This document shows positions 6,601 through 13,300 of a stretch of 14,035 nt of DNA, in pieces; positions within the stretch are counted from its first letter, which is position 1, and every line of letters starts with the position of its first letter. The stretch spans positions 1 through 14,035 of the forward strand of contig CAZYAV010000052.1 in NCBI GenBank assembly GCA_964645785.1, written 5' to 3'. The translations under genes were made by a program, and so were the position numbers. The stretch is from CALWZE01 sp964645785. Lineage in GTDB: Bacteria > Bacillota > Clostridia > Oscillospirales > Ruminococcaceae. The notes beneath the pieces were generated by a model, which saw only the letters and a program-made list of their open reading frames with translations, was not told where the DNA came from and did not search any database.

Positions 6601-6881
6601 ATCTGCCCGCCGATGGTTGAGAGCAGGCCGTCCGGCCGCTCCTTTTGGATGACGCGGCGCAGCACCGTCTCGTTGAGCGGCTCGATATAGATTTTGTCCG
6701 CGACGGCGCTGTCGGTCATGATGGTTGCGGGGTTTGAGTTGACCAGCACGGTCGTCAGCCCCTGCGCGCGCAGCGCCCGGCAGGCCTGCGTGCCGGCATA
6801 GTCGAACTCGGCCGCCTGCCCGATGACGATGGGGCCGGAGCCGATCAGCAGGATTTTTTTAAGACTTTTGTCAAGCGGCAT
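2835..6881 (-). CDS. carB: Carbamoyl-phosphate synthase large subunit fused to a DapF-like domain
   Basis: This 1348-aa protein has a complete CarB in residues 1 to about 1064. CarB consumes two ATP to make carbamoyl phosphate from bicarbonate and CarA-derived ammonia. The carboxyphosphate half (1-400) has GSGPIVIGQAAEFDYAG, R129, R169, E215 and IEVNPR (297-302). The oligomerisation region follows (about 401-545). The carbamate-kinase half (549-935) has GSGPIRIGQGIEFDYAS, R663, R703 and IEANPR (827-832). Residues 936-1064 form the methylglyoxal-synthase-like allosteric domain, in which the E. coli UMP/IMP motif ATHGT is replaced by APPAA (962-966). Instead of stopping, the frame continues through about LPAEKK into a DapF-fold domain (1069-1348). 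The only likely start is the ATG 3 nt after carA, with GGAGGG upstream. I see no stop or frameshift at the junction. CarB catalytic residues look intact, so the synthetase should be active. Confidence 0.96.
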   Translation of the reverse strand: MPLDKSLKKILLIGSGPIVIGQAAEFDYAGTQACRALRAQGLTTVLVNSNPATIMTDSAVADKIYIEPLNETVLRRVIQKERPDGLLSTIGGQMGLTLSMQLAKSGFLDEMGVRLLGAGLATIENAEDRLKFKQQMARIGQPTVPSGIVTETEAAVTLAREIGYPVIVRPAFTLGGSGGGIAPDEAALREIARTGIEASPIGQILVEKCISGWKEIEFEVVRDGAGNALCVCSMENFDPVGVHTGDSIVAAPALTLANPEFQMLRTAAIEIIQSLGVCGGCNVQFALHPERMEYAVIEVNPRVSRSSALASKATGYPIAKVAALLAVGLRLDEIPNDITGKTTAFFEPALDYVVVKFPKWPFDKFYAASRTLGTQMKATGEVMAIAPTFEQALMKAVRGAEIKLDTLALPAARALDDESLRRAMASPTDERLFMVYEALRRGVPIAEIHALTLIDEWFLGRLALLAEAEDALCAQPLDGALYRRAKTLGFPDAAIARLSGQPLPPHSPARYRMVDTCAAEFSARTPYFYGVPDGADEAGAFIAADRRKTVVVLGSGPIRIGQGIEFDYASVHCVRTLKALGYAVVMINNNPETVSTDFDTADRLYFEPLTSEDVLDVIEREQPCGAVVMFGGQTAINLAQTLEAHGVRILGSPLSAIDAAEDREKFDAILSKLSIARPRGRIVHTKAQALGAAAELGYPVLVRPSYVLGGKNMMIAYSDAEIDRYMEFILAQSGDNTVLVDKYLSGREVEVDAICDGQDILIPGIMEHVERAGVHSGDSIAVYPAWNLGGPVTDAIVDSTRRLALALGVRGLINIQYVVHNNRLYVIEANPRASRTVPYISKVTGLPIAEAATRVMMGAPLASLGYGTGLFRKSVLFAAKAPAFSFEKLSGVDSHLGPEMKSTGEVLGIGRNIEEALYKALVAAGYEIVPSGGLLVTMQRRDSYETLCVARGMAELGFAVYAPPAAAQTLRDAGVPCETVEPAPGGDEQAALAALVESGAVRYVLATGEKGDLPDAETVALRRRAIECRVACLTSIDTANALLSVIRSGYSCENIELFDAAHLPAEKKRYRFVKMRASENDYIYFDCFEQRVENPESLSVWLSSRRRSIGGDGLVLILPSAQCDAGMRMYNSDGTPAEIAANAMRCVAKYLYERGRVPRREMTIETEAGPRALRCYVRDGRVYSVSIEMRAPDFAAANVPLSPAFEAVRAVDKPYTVDGTVYRVTCLSMGNPHCVLFVDDVDAFPVETLGPRLETDPAFPQRANISFATVLDRWTIKMRVWERGIGETWSCGTGACAVAAAATELGLCEMDAELTLHLRGGDLTVNRRADGLTLTGDAQIDFEGEIEI

Positions 6882-6884
6882 GGT

Positions 6885-7952
6885 TTAGCCCTCCGTGCGG
6901 CTGAGAAATTCGTCAAACAGGAACGCGGCATCCTGCGGCCCTGCGCACGCCTCGGGGTGGAACTGCACCGAAAACAGATTTTTCCCCGGATAGACAAGCC
7001 CCTCGTTTGAACCGTCGTTGAGGTTCACGTAGCTCTCAACCGCCCCCGGCGGCAGCGCCGAGACCGCGTAGCCGTGGTTCTGGCTGGTGACAAAGCAGCG
7101 CCCGTCCGCCGTGCGGCGAACCGGCTGGTTGGCGCCGCGGTGGCCGTATTTGAGCTTGCTTGTTTGGCCGCCGAGCGCGAGCGCCAGCAGCTGGTGGCCA
7201 AGGCAGATGCCGAACACCGGCAGGCCGCTTTGCGCCACCCTGCGCACCTCGGCGATGATGGCGGGATACGCCGCCGGATCCCCGGGACCGTTGGAGAGCA
7301 GCACCCCGTCCGCACCGAGCGTGCGCACCGTGTCCGCGCCGGTCTGCGCGGGCAGCACGGTCACCCTGCACCCCCGCGCAGCAAGGCAGCGCGCAATCGC
7401 GCCCTTTGCGCCGAAATCCCACAGCGCGATGTGCGGGTGTCCCTGCGGGTTGAGGGTGTAGGGGGCGGCGCAGGTCACGGCGTACACGTCCGCGGACAGC
7501 TGCATCTGCGCGAGTCCAGCGGCGAACGCCCCGACGTCCTTGGGCAGCTCGGAGAGGATAGCGGCGTTCATGACCCCTTCCTCCCGCAGCTGGCGGGCGA
7601 GCGCGCGGGTGTCCGCCCCGCACAGGCCAACCACCCCGCGCTCGGCCAGCAGCGCGTCCAGCGTCCCCTCGCTGCGGAAATTGGAGGGCAGCGCGCACAG
7701 GTCGTGTACGACAAACCCGCACGGCCCGATGATCCGGCTTTCAAAATCCGCGGGGATGACCCCGTAATTGCCGATCTGCGGGAAGGTCTCCACCACAATC
7801 TGACCGTGATAGCTCGGGTCGGTCAGCGTCTCGAGATAGCCGACCATGGCGGTGTTGAACACAAGCTCGGCGGTGACCTCCCCGTCCCCGCCGAACCGCG
7901 TTCCCTCGGTATACCAGCCGTTGTGCAAAATCAGGTAGGCCGTTTTTTTCAT
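6885..7952 (-). CDS. carA: Carbamoyl-phosphate synthase small (glutaminase) subunit
   Basis: CarA hydrolyses glutamine and channels ammonia to CarB. The 355-aa protein has the family N-terminal domain (about 1-150, beginning with a YLIL-x-G pattern and containing FNTAMVGYLETLTDPSY) and a class-I glutamine amidotransferase domain (about 174-352). The catalytic triad is visible: C250 in VFGICLGHQ, and H332 and E334 in QFHPEA. SNGPGDP (220-226) and SQNHGYAV (290-297) are also intact. A good RBS (GGAGG, 7 nt spacing) lies in the 36-nt gap after argF. The gene ends 3 nt before carB, and the carB RBS GGAGGG lies inside the carA coding end, so the two subunits are very probably translationally coupled. 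Confidence 0.97.
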   Translation of the reverse strand: MKKTAYLILHNGWYTEGTRFGGDGEVTAELVFNTAMVGYLETLTDPSYHGQIVVETFPQIGNYGVIPADFESRIIGPCGFVVHDLCALPSNFRSEGTLDALLAERGVVGLCGADTRALARQLREEGVMNAAILSELPKDVGAFAAGLAQMQLSADVYAVTCAAPYTLNPQGHPHIALWDFGAKGAIARCLAARGCRVTVLPAQTGADTVRTLGADGVLLSNGPGDPAAYPAIIAEVRRVAQSGLPVFGICLGHQLLALALGGQTSKLKYGHRGANQPVRRTADGRCFVTSQNHGYAVSALPPGAVESYVNLNDGSNEGLVYPGKNLFSVQFHPEACAGPQDAAFLFDEFLSRTEG

Positions 7953-7988
7953 CCTTCTTCCTCCCGCTGTGTGTGACCGCCCGCCGGC

Positions 7989-8891
7989 TCAGCCCAGCAG
8001 CCGGACAAGCACGGCCTTCTGTGCGTGCAGGCGGTTTTCCGCCTCGTCGAAGATTTCGTCCGCGTGCGCCTCAAAGACCGATTCGGTGATCTCCTCGCCC
8101 CGGTGCGCGGGCAGGCAGTGCTGCACCATGCAGCCGGGCTTGGCCGCCGCCATCAGCGCGTCGTCCACAAGATAGCCCGCAAAATCCCGCTCCCGTTCCA
8201 GCTTTTCGGCCTCCTGCCCCATCGAGACCCACACGTCGGTGACGACGACGTCCGCGTCCTTCGCGGCGGTCATGGGGTCGGCGGTCAGGCTGAACCGGCC
8301 GGACGCCTGCGCCCAGCGCAGAATCTCCGGGTCGGGGCGGTGGTTGTCCGGGCAGGCGAGCGAGACGGTCATCCCCGTCTTGATTCCGCCGACAATCAGG
8401 GAATTTGCCATATTGATGCCGTCCCCGATAAAGCAGAGCTTGCGCCCCGCAAGCCCGCCCTTGTGCTCTCGGATAGTTTGCAGGTCGGCAAGCACCTGGC
8501 AGGGGTGGGCGTAATCGGTCAGCCCGTTGATGACCGGCACCGAGCCGTATTTTGCGAGATCCTCCACCTCCTGCTGGGCAAAGGTGCGGATCATGATGCC
8601 GTCGACATAGCGGGAGAGCACCCGCGCCGTATCCTGCACCGGCTCGCCGCGGCCAACCTGGGACTCCCGGTTGGAGATGAACAGCGCGTGGCCGCCCAGC
8701 TGGTACATCCCCGTCTCAAAGGAGACGCGGGTTCTTGTGGAGGATTTGGAAAAGAGCATGGCCAGCGTCTTGCCCTTTAAAAGCGGGTGCGGGATGCCGG
8801 CCTTGTTCTCCGCCTTGAGTTTATCGGCGAGGTCGAGGGTCTCCAGAATCTCCTCTGTCGACCAGTCCATCAGCTTGAGCAGATGCTTCAT
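7989..8891 (-). CDS. argF: Ornithine carbamoyltransferase
   Basis: ArgF joins carbamoyl phosphate and ornithine to give citrulline in the cytosol. The 300-aa product has the carbamoyl-phosphate motif SSTRTR (50-55), HPCQ (129-132), the ornithine-binding DVWVSMG (219-225) and HCLP (258-261) with the catalytic cysteine C259. These identify it as an OTCase rather than an aspartate carbamoyltransferase. A small variation is GDGINMANS (156-164), where most relatives have GDGNN; the second Asn, which I take to be the ornithine-contacting one, is kept. The RBS AAAGGAG is 8 nt upstream. A 97-nt spacer with two hairpins separates it from argD, and carA follows after 36 nt. Placing argF beside carAB puts the maker and the user of carbamoyl phosphate together. 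Confidence 0.96.
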   Translation of the reverse strand: MKHLLKLMDWSTEEILETLDLADKLKAENKAGIPHPLLKGKTLAMLFSKSSTRTRVSFETGMYQLGGHALFISNRESQVGRGEPVQDTARVLSRYVDGIMIRTFAQQEVEDLAKYGSVPVINGLTDYAHPCQVLADLQTIREHKGGLAGRKLCFIGDGINMANSLIVGGIKTGMTVSLACPDNHRPDPEILRWAQASGRFSLTADPMTAAKDADVVVTDVWVSMGQEAEKLERERDFAGYLVDDALMAAAKPGCMVQHCLPAHRGEEITESVFEAHADEIFDEAENRLHAQKAVLVRLLG

Positions 8892-8988
8892 CTGGGTTTC
8901 TCCTTTTGTTTATACTTGGGCGGGGCGGCGCGACCCGATTGGCCGCCCGGTTAAATCCCGACCCGCCGGGCAGCCGCCCGGCTGTGGC
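8892..8988 (-). promoter_or_regulatory. argD-argF spacer with two GC-rich hairpins and the argF RBS
   Basis: This is the longest gap inside the arg cluster. It contains a 6-bp stem with a 4-nt loop (8966-8971 with 8976-8981, CCGGGC/GCCCGG) and a 7-bp stem (8923-8929 with 8942-8948, GGGCGGC/GCCGCCC) with a 12-nt loop. Neither is followed by a T-run on the minus strand, so they are not obvious terminators; RNA processing or differential stability is possible. The argF RBS (CTCCTTT on the plus strand, 8900-8906) follows. Confidence 0.4.
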
Positions 8989-10170
8989 TCAAAACGAGGC
9001 GAGCGCGCGGCCGAGCGCGGCGATACCGGTCTCCAGCTCCGCGTCGGTAATGGTGAGCGGGGGAAGCAGCCGCAGCCTGGTTTTGGCCGTGAGCACCAGC
9101 ACCCCCTCTTTTATCGCGCGCAGCAGCGCCTCTTTGGCGGAGATCCCCTCCTCCAGCTCGACGCCGAGCATCAGTCCCAGCCCCGAGACCGAGCGGACAT
9201 GCGGCATCTCCGCCAGCGCGGCGCGCAGGGTCTCCCCCTTGCGGCGGACGTCGGCAAGCAGCGCGTCGTCAACTCTGCCAAGCACGTAGTTGACCCCCGC
9301 GCAGACGACGGGGTTGCCGCCGAAGGTGGTCGCGTGGTCGCCCGCGCCGAGGACATGCGCCGTCCGCTCCCCGAACAGCACCGCCCCGACCGGCAGCCCG
9401 CCGCCCAGCCCCTTGGCGCTGGTGACAAGGTCGGGCGCAAGGCCGAACTGCTCAAAGGCGTAGAGGGTGCCGGTGCGGCCGACACCGGTCTGCACCTCGT
9501 CGACAAGCAGCAGCACGTCCCGCTCGGCGCAGAGCGCGGCGAGCGTGCGGACATAGTCCTTGTCCAGCGGGATGACCCCGCCCTCGCCCTGCACCAGCTC
9601 GACCATGACCGCGCAGACCGTCCCGTCCAGCGCGGCGCGCAGCGCGTCCGGGTCGTTTGCGGGCAGGTGGGCGAAGCCCTCGGTGAACGGGAAGAAATAG
9701 TTGTGGAACACATCCTGCCCGGTCGCGGCGAGGGTGGTCACCGTGCGGCCGTGGAAGGAGTTGACCAGGGTCAGGATTTTGCTGCGCCCCTCGCCGTATT
9801 TTTCAAAGCTGTATTTGCGCGCCGCCTTGATTGCGCCCTCGTTCGCCTCCGCGCCCGAATTGGCGAAAAAAACCTTTTTCATGCCGGTGCGGGCGCAGAG
9901 GGTTTTGGCCGCGTCAATGCAGGGTTCAGTGTAATAGAGGTTGGAGGTGTGCTGCAGTTTCGCGGCCTGCGCGGCGACCACCGCCGCCCAGCCCTCGTCG
10001 CAGAACCCGAGGGAATTCACCCCGATGCCGCTGGTCAGGTCGATGTATTGGCGCCCCGCCTCGTCCCGGCAGGCCGCGCCCTTGCCCTCGACAAGCGCGA
10101 GCGGGAACCGGCCGTAGGTGTTCGCGACAAAGGCCGCGTCGTCTGCCTTGAACTGCTCAAATGTTCTCAT
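8989..10170 (-). CDS. argD: N-acetylornithine aminotransferase
   Basis: ArgD is a class-III PLP aminotransferase that converts N-acetylglutamate semialdehyde to N-acetylornithine with glutamate. I start it at the ATG giving MRTFEQFKADD (393 aa), because AGAGG lies 7 nt upstream; a TTG six codons earlier is open in frame but contains that RBS. Visible motifs are FANSGAEANEGAIK (PLP phosphate site), SFHGRT, LLLVDEVQTGVGRTG with the ring-nitrogen Asp at about residue 224, and TSAKGLGGGLPVGA with the Schiff-base lysine at about residue 253. The gene overlaps argB by 14 nt. In E. coli, ArgD also acts as succinyl-diaminopimelate aminotransferase; whether this one does is unknown, but the point matters because a DapF-like domain is encoded in the same operon. 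Confidence 0.96.
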   Translation of the reverse strand: MRTFEQFKADDAAFVANTYGRFPLALVEGKGAACRDEAGRQYIDLTSGIGVNSLGFCDEGWAAVVAAQAAKLQHTSNLYYTEPCIDAAKTLCARTGMKKVFFANSGAEANEGAIKAARKYSFEKYGEGRSKILTLVNSFHGRTVTTLAATGQDVFHNYFFPFTEGFAHLPANDPDALRAALDGTVCAVMVELVQGEGGVIPLDKDYVRTLAALCAERDVLLLVDEVQTGVGRTGTLYAFEQFGLAPDLVTSAKGLGGGLPVGAVLFGERTAHVLGAGDHATTFGGNPVVCAGVNYVLGRVDDALLADVRRKGETLRAALAEMPHVRSVSGLGLMLGVELEEGISAKEALLRAIKEGVLVLTAKTRLRLLPPLTITDAELETGIAALGRALASF

Positions 10171-11041
10171 CTGTTTTCCTCTCTGCAAACAGTGTGCCGA
10201 TGCCCTCGTCCGAGAAAATCTCGATGAGGATCGAGTGTGGGATCCGCCCGTCGATCATGACTGCCTTCTTGACCCCGCCGCGCACCGCCCGCGCGCAGGA
10301 GCGCACCTTTGGGATCATGCCGCCGGCGACCGCGCCGCTTTCGATGAGCGCCTCCGCCTCGCCGACAGACAGCTGCCGGATGAGGGAATCGGGGTCGTCT
10401 AAATTGCGCATCAGGCCGCGGATATCGGTCAGGGTGATGAGGTTTTCCGCACGCAGCGCGACGGCGAGCTCGGCCGCCGCCGTGTCCGCGTTGATGTTGT
10501 AGGTTGTGCCCGCCGCGTCGGTGCCCACCGTTGCGACAACCGGGATATACCCGCTCTCAAGCGCGTTGACAATCGGGCGCGGGTCAACCTGCACAATCTC
10601 GCCGACCAGCCCCAGCTCGGGGCTTTTGGGCACGGCCTGGATCATGCCGCCGTCGATGCCGCAGAGCCCCAGCGCACGGCCGCCCAGCGTGCCGATTCGC
10701 GCAACGAGATCCTTGTTTGTCTTGCCGGCCAGCACCATCTGCACCACTTCGGCGGTCTGCCCGTCGGTGCGCCGCAGCCCGCCGACAAACTCGCTTTTGA
10801 TGCCGAGCCGGCCGAGCATGTCGCTGATCTCCGGCCCCCCGCCGTGGACGAGCACCACCTTGATGCCCACCATGGTCAGCAGGATGATGTCGCTCATCAC
10901 GTCGTGCTTCAGCTCGTCGTTGATCATCGCGTTGCCGCCGTATTTGACCACGACGGTCTTGCCGCTGTATTTCTGAATATACGGCAGCGCGGCGGTCAGC
11001 ACCTGCGCCTGAAGCCGCTCTGTCATCCCTTGCACGGTCAT
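10157..11041 (-). CDS. argB: N-acetylglutamate kinase, arginine-inhibitable type
   Basis: ArgB phosphorylates N-acetylglutamate, the controlled step of the pathway. The 294-aa protein shows the amino-acid-kinase fold signatures: VVKYGGNAM (31-39, with the phosphate-binding lysine K33), HGGGPEI (66-72), YNINADTAAAELA (181-193) and GGMIPKV (240-246). It carries an extra N-terminal helix of about 25 residues (ERLQAQVLTAALPYIQKYSG) and the C-terminal EIFSDEGIGT segment (274-283). Both are hallmarks of hexameric, arginine-feedback-inhibited kinases and are absent from the short E. coli enzyme. The RBS AAAGGAG lies 12 nt before the chosen ATG; the internal ATG at codon 6 has a closer AAGGG and is an alternative start. 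Its 3' end overlaps the start of argD by 14 nt. Confidence 0.95.
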   Translation of the reverse strand: MTVQGMTERLQAQVLTAALPYIQKYSGKTVVVKYGGNAMINDELKHDVMSDIILLTMVGIKVVLVHGGGPEISDMLGRLGIKSEFVGGLRRTDGQTAEVVQMVLAGKTNKDLVARIGTLGGRALGLCGIDGGMIQAVPKSPELGLVGEIVQVDPRPIVNALESGYIPVVATVGTDAAGTTYNINADTAAAELAVALRAENLITLTDIRGLMRNLDDPDSLIRQLSVGEAEALIESGAVAGGMIPKVRSCARAVRGGVKKAVMIDGRIPHSILIEIFSDEGIGTLFAERKTDENI

Positions 11042-11098
11042 GGTTATTGCAGTCTCCTTTAATTTTGTGCGCCCGAAGCGGCCGGGCGGCTGCGACGC

Positions 11099-12322
11099 TC
11101 AGGTGCGGTAATCCCCGTTGATTTTGACATAGTCATAGGTCAGGTCGCAGCCCCAGGCGGTCGCGGCGGCCTCCCCCTCGTGCAGGTTCACCTCAATGGT
11201 GACTTCGTCCGCGCCGAGCACCTGCTTTGCGAGCGGCTCGGAAAAATCCACCCCCGCGCTGCCGCGGCAGACCTCCACCCGCCCGGCGGCGGAGGAAAAC
11301 GCGACGTCTACTCTGTCCGCGCCGGTGTCCGCCCCGCAGTAGCCCAGCGCGCAGAGCACCCGCCCCCAGTTCGCGTCCGCGCCGAACATCGCGCACTTGA
11401 CGAGGGAGGAGGCGATGACCGCCTTTGCCGCGGTGCGGGCGTCCGCGCCGGTTCTGGCGCCGGTCAGCGCGCATTCCAGCAGCTTGGTGGCGCCCTCCCC
11501 GTCCCGGGCGATTTGGCGGGAGAGCGCCTTTGCCAGCGCCGCCAGCGCCGCACAGAACCGCTCGTAATCCGCGCCGGGCGCCTCGATGGCCGGGTTGCCC
11601 GCGCGGCCGTTCGCCAGCACCGCAACCGTGTCGTTGGTCGAGCTGTCCCCGTCAATCGAAATCATGTTGAAGCTGTCGGCCACCGCGGCGGACAGCGCCG
11701 CCTGTAGCATCGCCGGCGAGATGGCCGCGTCGGTGGTGAAAAAGGCGAGCATGGTGGCCATGTTGGGGTGAATCATGCCCGAGCCCTTTGCGATTGCGCC
11801 GATGCAAACCGGCTTTCCCCCCAGGGTGAAGCGGACGGCCAGCTCCTTTTTGCGCAGGTCGGTCGTCATGATGGCCTGCGCCGCGTCGTCCGACCCGTCC
11901 GGCGAGAGCGCCGCGGCCAGCGCGGGCATCCCCGCCTTTATGGGGGCGAGGTCGAGCACCTGCCCGATTACCCCGGTGGACGCGACGATGACGTCCTCCT
12001 CGGCGACGCCGGCCGCCGCGGCCGCGAGCTTCGCCATCGCGTTTGCCTTTTCCACCCCGTCGGCGTTGCAGGTGTTGGCGTTGCCGCTGTTGCAGATGAC
12101 CGCCTGCGCGCGGCCGTTTTGCAGGTGCGCGCGGGTCACCGTAATTGGCGCGCCGAACACCTTGTTCTGGGTGTAAACCGCCGCCGCGGCGCAGGGCGTC
12201 TCGCTGTAAATCAGCGCAAGGTCCTTTTTGCTCCTGTTTTTGCGCACCCCGCAGTGGATGCCCGCCGCCAGGAACCCGGCCGCCGCACAGACGCCGCCCG
12301 GCACAAATTCAAAATCGCTCAT
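11099..12322 (-). CDS. argJ: Bifunctional ornithine acetyltransferase / N-acetylglutamate synthase
   Basis: ArgJ transfers acetyl from N-acetylornithine to glutamate, releasing ornithine and closing the cyclic arginine pathway; some members also use acetyl-CoA. The 407-aa product has the normal family length and ends in the typical YVKINGDYRT. The self-cleavage site is visible in KGSGMIHPNMATML: cleavage between A189 and T190 would give an alpha chain of about 189 residues and a beta chain whose N-terminal T190 is the nucleophile. STGVIGQ (115-121), an oxyanion-hole region in the family, is intact. The start ATG at 12322 overlaps the argC stop, with AAAGGA eight bases upstream as RBS. Having argJ and no argA nearby fits the recycling pathway. 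Whether this enzyme is mono- or bifunctional cannot be read from the sequence. Confidence 0.96.
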   Translation of the reverse strand: MSDFEFVPGGVCAAAGFLAAGIHCGVRKNRSKKDLALIYSETPCAAAAVYTQNKVFGAPITVTRAHLQNGRAQAVICNSGNANTCNADGVEKANAMAKLAAAAAGVAEEDVIVASTGVIGQVLDLAPIKAGMPALAAALSPDGSDDAAQAIMTTDLRKKELAVRFTLGGKPVCIGAIAKGSGMIHPNMATMLAFFTTDAAISPAMLQAALSAAVADSFNMISIDGDSSTNDTVAVLANGRAGNPAIEAPGADYERFCAALAALAKALSRQIARDGEGATKLLECALTGARTGADARTAAKAVIASSLVKCAMFGADANWGRVLCALGYCGADTGADRVDVAFSSAAGRVEVCRGSAGVDFSEPLAKQVLGADEVTIEVNLHEGEAAATAWGCDLTYDYVKINGDYRT

Positions 12323-13284
12323 TCCCCGTATCCTTTCTCCTGCCCGGCTTGCCCGCCGAGAATCCCCGTATATTCCGGCAGCCCGAGCGCGAGGTTCATG
12401 TTCTGCACCGCCGCGCCGGCCGCCCCCTTGTACAAATTGTCAAACACCGCCGTGATTGTGACCCGCTCGCCGCCGCAGACGTACAGCCGCAGCCCCGGCC
12501 TGCCCGCCAGCTCGTTCGCGGCGAGGAACCCGTCCGCCGGCTGCGCCGCCACCTCAAACAGCGGCTCGTCCGCGTAATATTCGGCGAGATAGCGCAGCAG
12601 GGAGTCGGCATTCTCCCCCCGGCGCAGCAGCTGCGGGGGTAGCAGCACGCTGACCGCCATGCCCGAGTAAAAATCCCCCACCACCGGGCAGAAAACGGGG
12701 GGCGACGCGAGCCCGCAGACCGCCTGCATCTCGGGCAGGTGCTTGTGCGCCTGGGCGAGGCCGTAGGGGCGGGGCGCGGCGAGCGCGGCGGGGCGCTCCG
12801 CCGCCTCGTACTGCGCAATCATCTTTTTGCCCCCGCCGCTGTACCCGGTCAGGGAATAGCAGCACAGCGGCGCGTCCGGGGCAATCCGGCCGCCGCGCAC
12901 AAGCGGGTACACCGCCGCGATAAAGCCGGTGGCATGGCAGCCGGGGTTCGCGACCCGCTTGGCGCCGCGGACAGCCTGCCGGTGCGCGGGCGAGAGCTCG
13001 GGCAGGCCGTAGACCCAGCCGGGCGCGGTGCGGTGGGCGGTGGACGCGTCGATGAGCACGGTTTTCGGGTTTGTGCACAGCCGCGCGGATTCCGCCGCCG
13101 CCTCGTCGGGCAGGCAGAGGAACACCGCGTCCGCCGCGTTGATGCATTCGGCGCGGCAGGCCGGATCCTTGCGGCGATCCTCCGGCGCCGTCAGCAGCTC
13201 GATATCCGCCCGCGCGCGCATCCGCGCCTCAATTTGCAGGCCGGTCGTCCCCTCCCGGCCGTCGATAAACACGATATATTTCAT
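12319..13284 (-). CDS. argC: N-acetyl-gamma-glutamyl-phosphate reductase, short (type 2) form
   Basis: ArgC reduces N-acetylglutamyl-5-phosphate to the semialdehyde with NADPH in cytosolic arginine synthesis. I chose the ATG that gives MKYIVFIDGREGTTG (321 aa), because the nucleotide-binding loop then sits at residues 8-15 as in the family; an upstream GTG in frame (13308) would overlap the TraX stop and only adds a polar octapeptide. The upstream RBS is weak (AAGAGA). The active-site cysteine is C116 in ANPGCHATGF. HKHLPEM (residues 180-186) and the C-terminal DNLYKGAAGAAVQNMN segment are intact. Its length and the IDGREGTTGLQI start mark the short ArgC subfamily rather than the ~345-residue Bacillus/E. 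coli form. Its TGA overlaps the argJ ATG by 4 nt (ATGA), indicating translational coupling. Confidence 0.95.
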   Translation of the reverse strand: MKYIVFIDGREGTTGLQIEARMRARADIELLTAPEDRRKDPACRAECINAADAVFLCLPDEAAAESARLCTNPKTVLIDASTAHRTAPGWVYGLPELSPAHRQAVRGAKRVANPGCHATGFIAAVYPLVRGGRIAPDAPLCCYSLTGYSGGGKKMIAQYEAAERPAALAAPRPYGLAQAHKHLPEMQAVCGLASPPVFCPVVGDFYSGMAVSVLLPPQLLRRGENADSLLRYLAEYYADEPLFEVAAQPADGFLAANELAGRPGLRLYVCGGERVTITAVFDNLYKGAAGAAVQNMNLALGLPEYTGILGGQAGQEKGYGE

Positions 13285-13300
13285 TGGCTTTTCTCTTTTC

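Noticed and set aside
2352..6620. Very long plus-strand open frame (1422 codons) antisense to carB
   Set aside because: It mirrors carB codon for codon. In GC-rich genes with G/C at third positions, the antisense frame rarely meets stops. Its translation is His/Arg/Gly-rich with no recognisable domain and no RBS.
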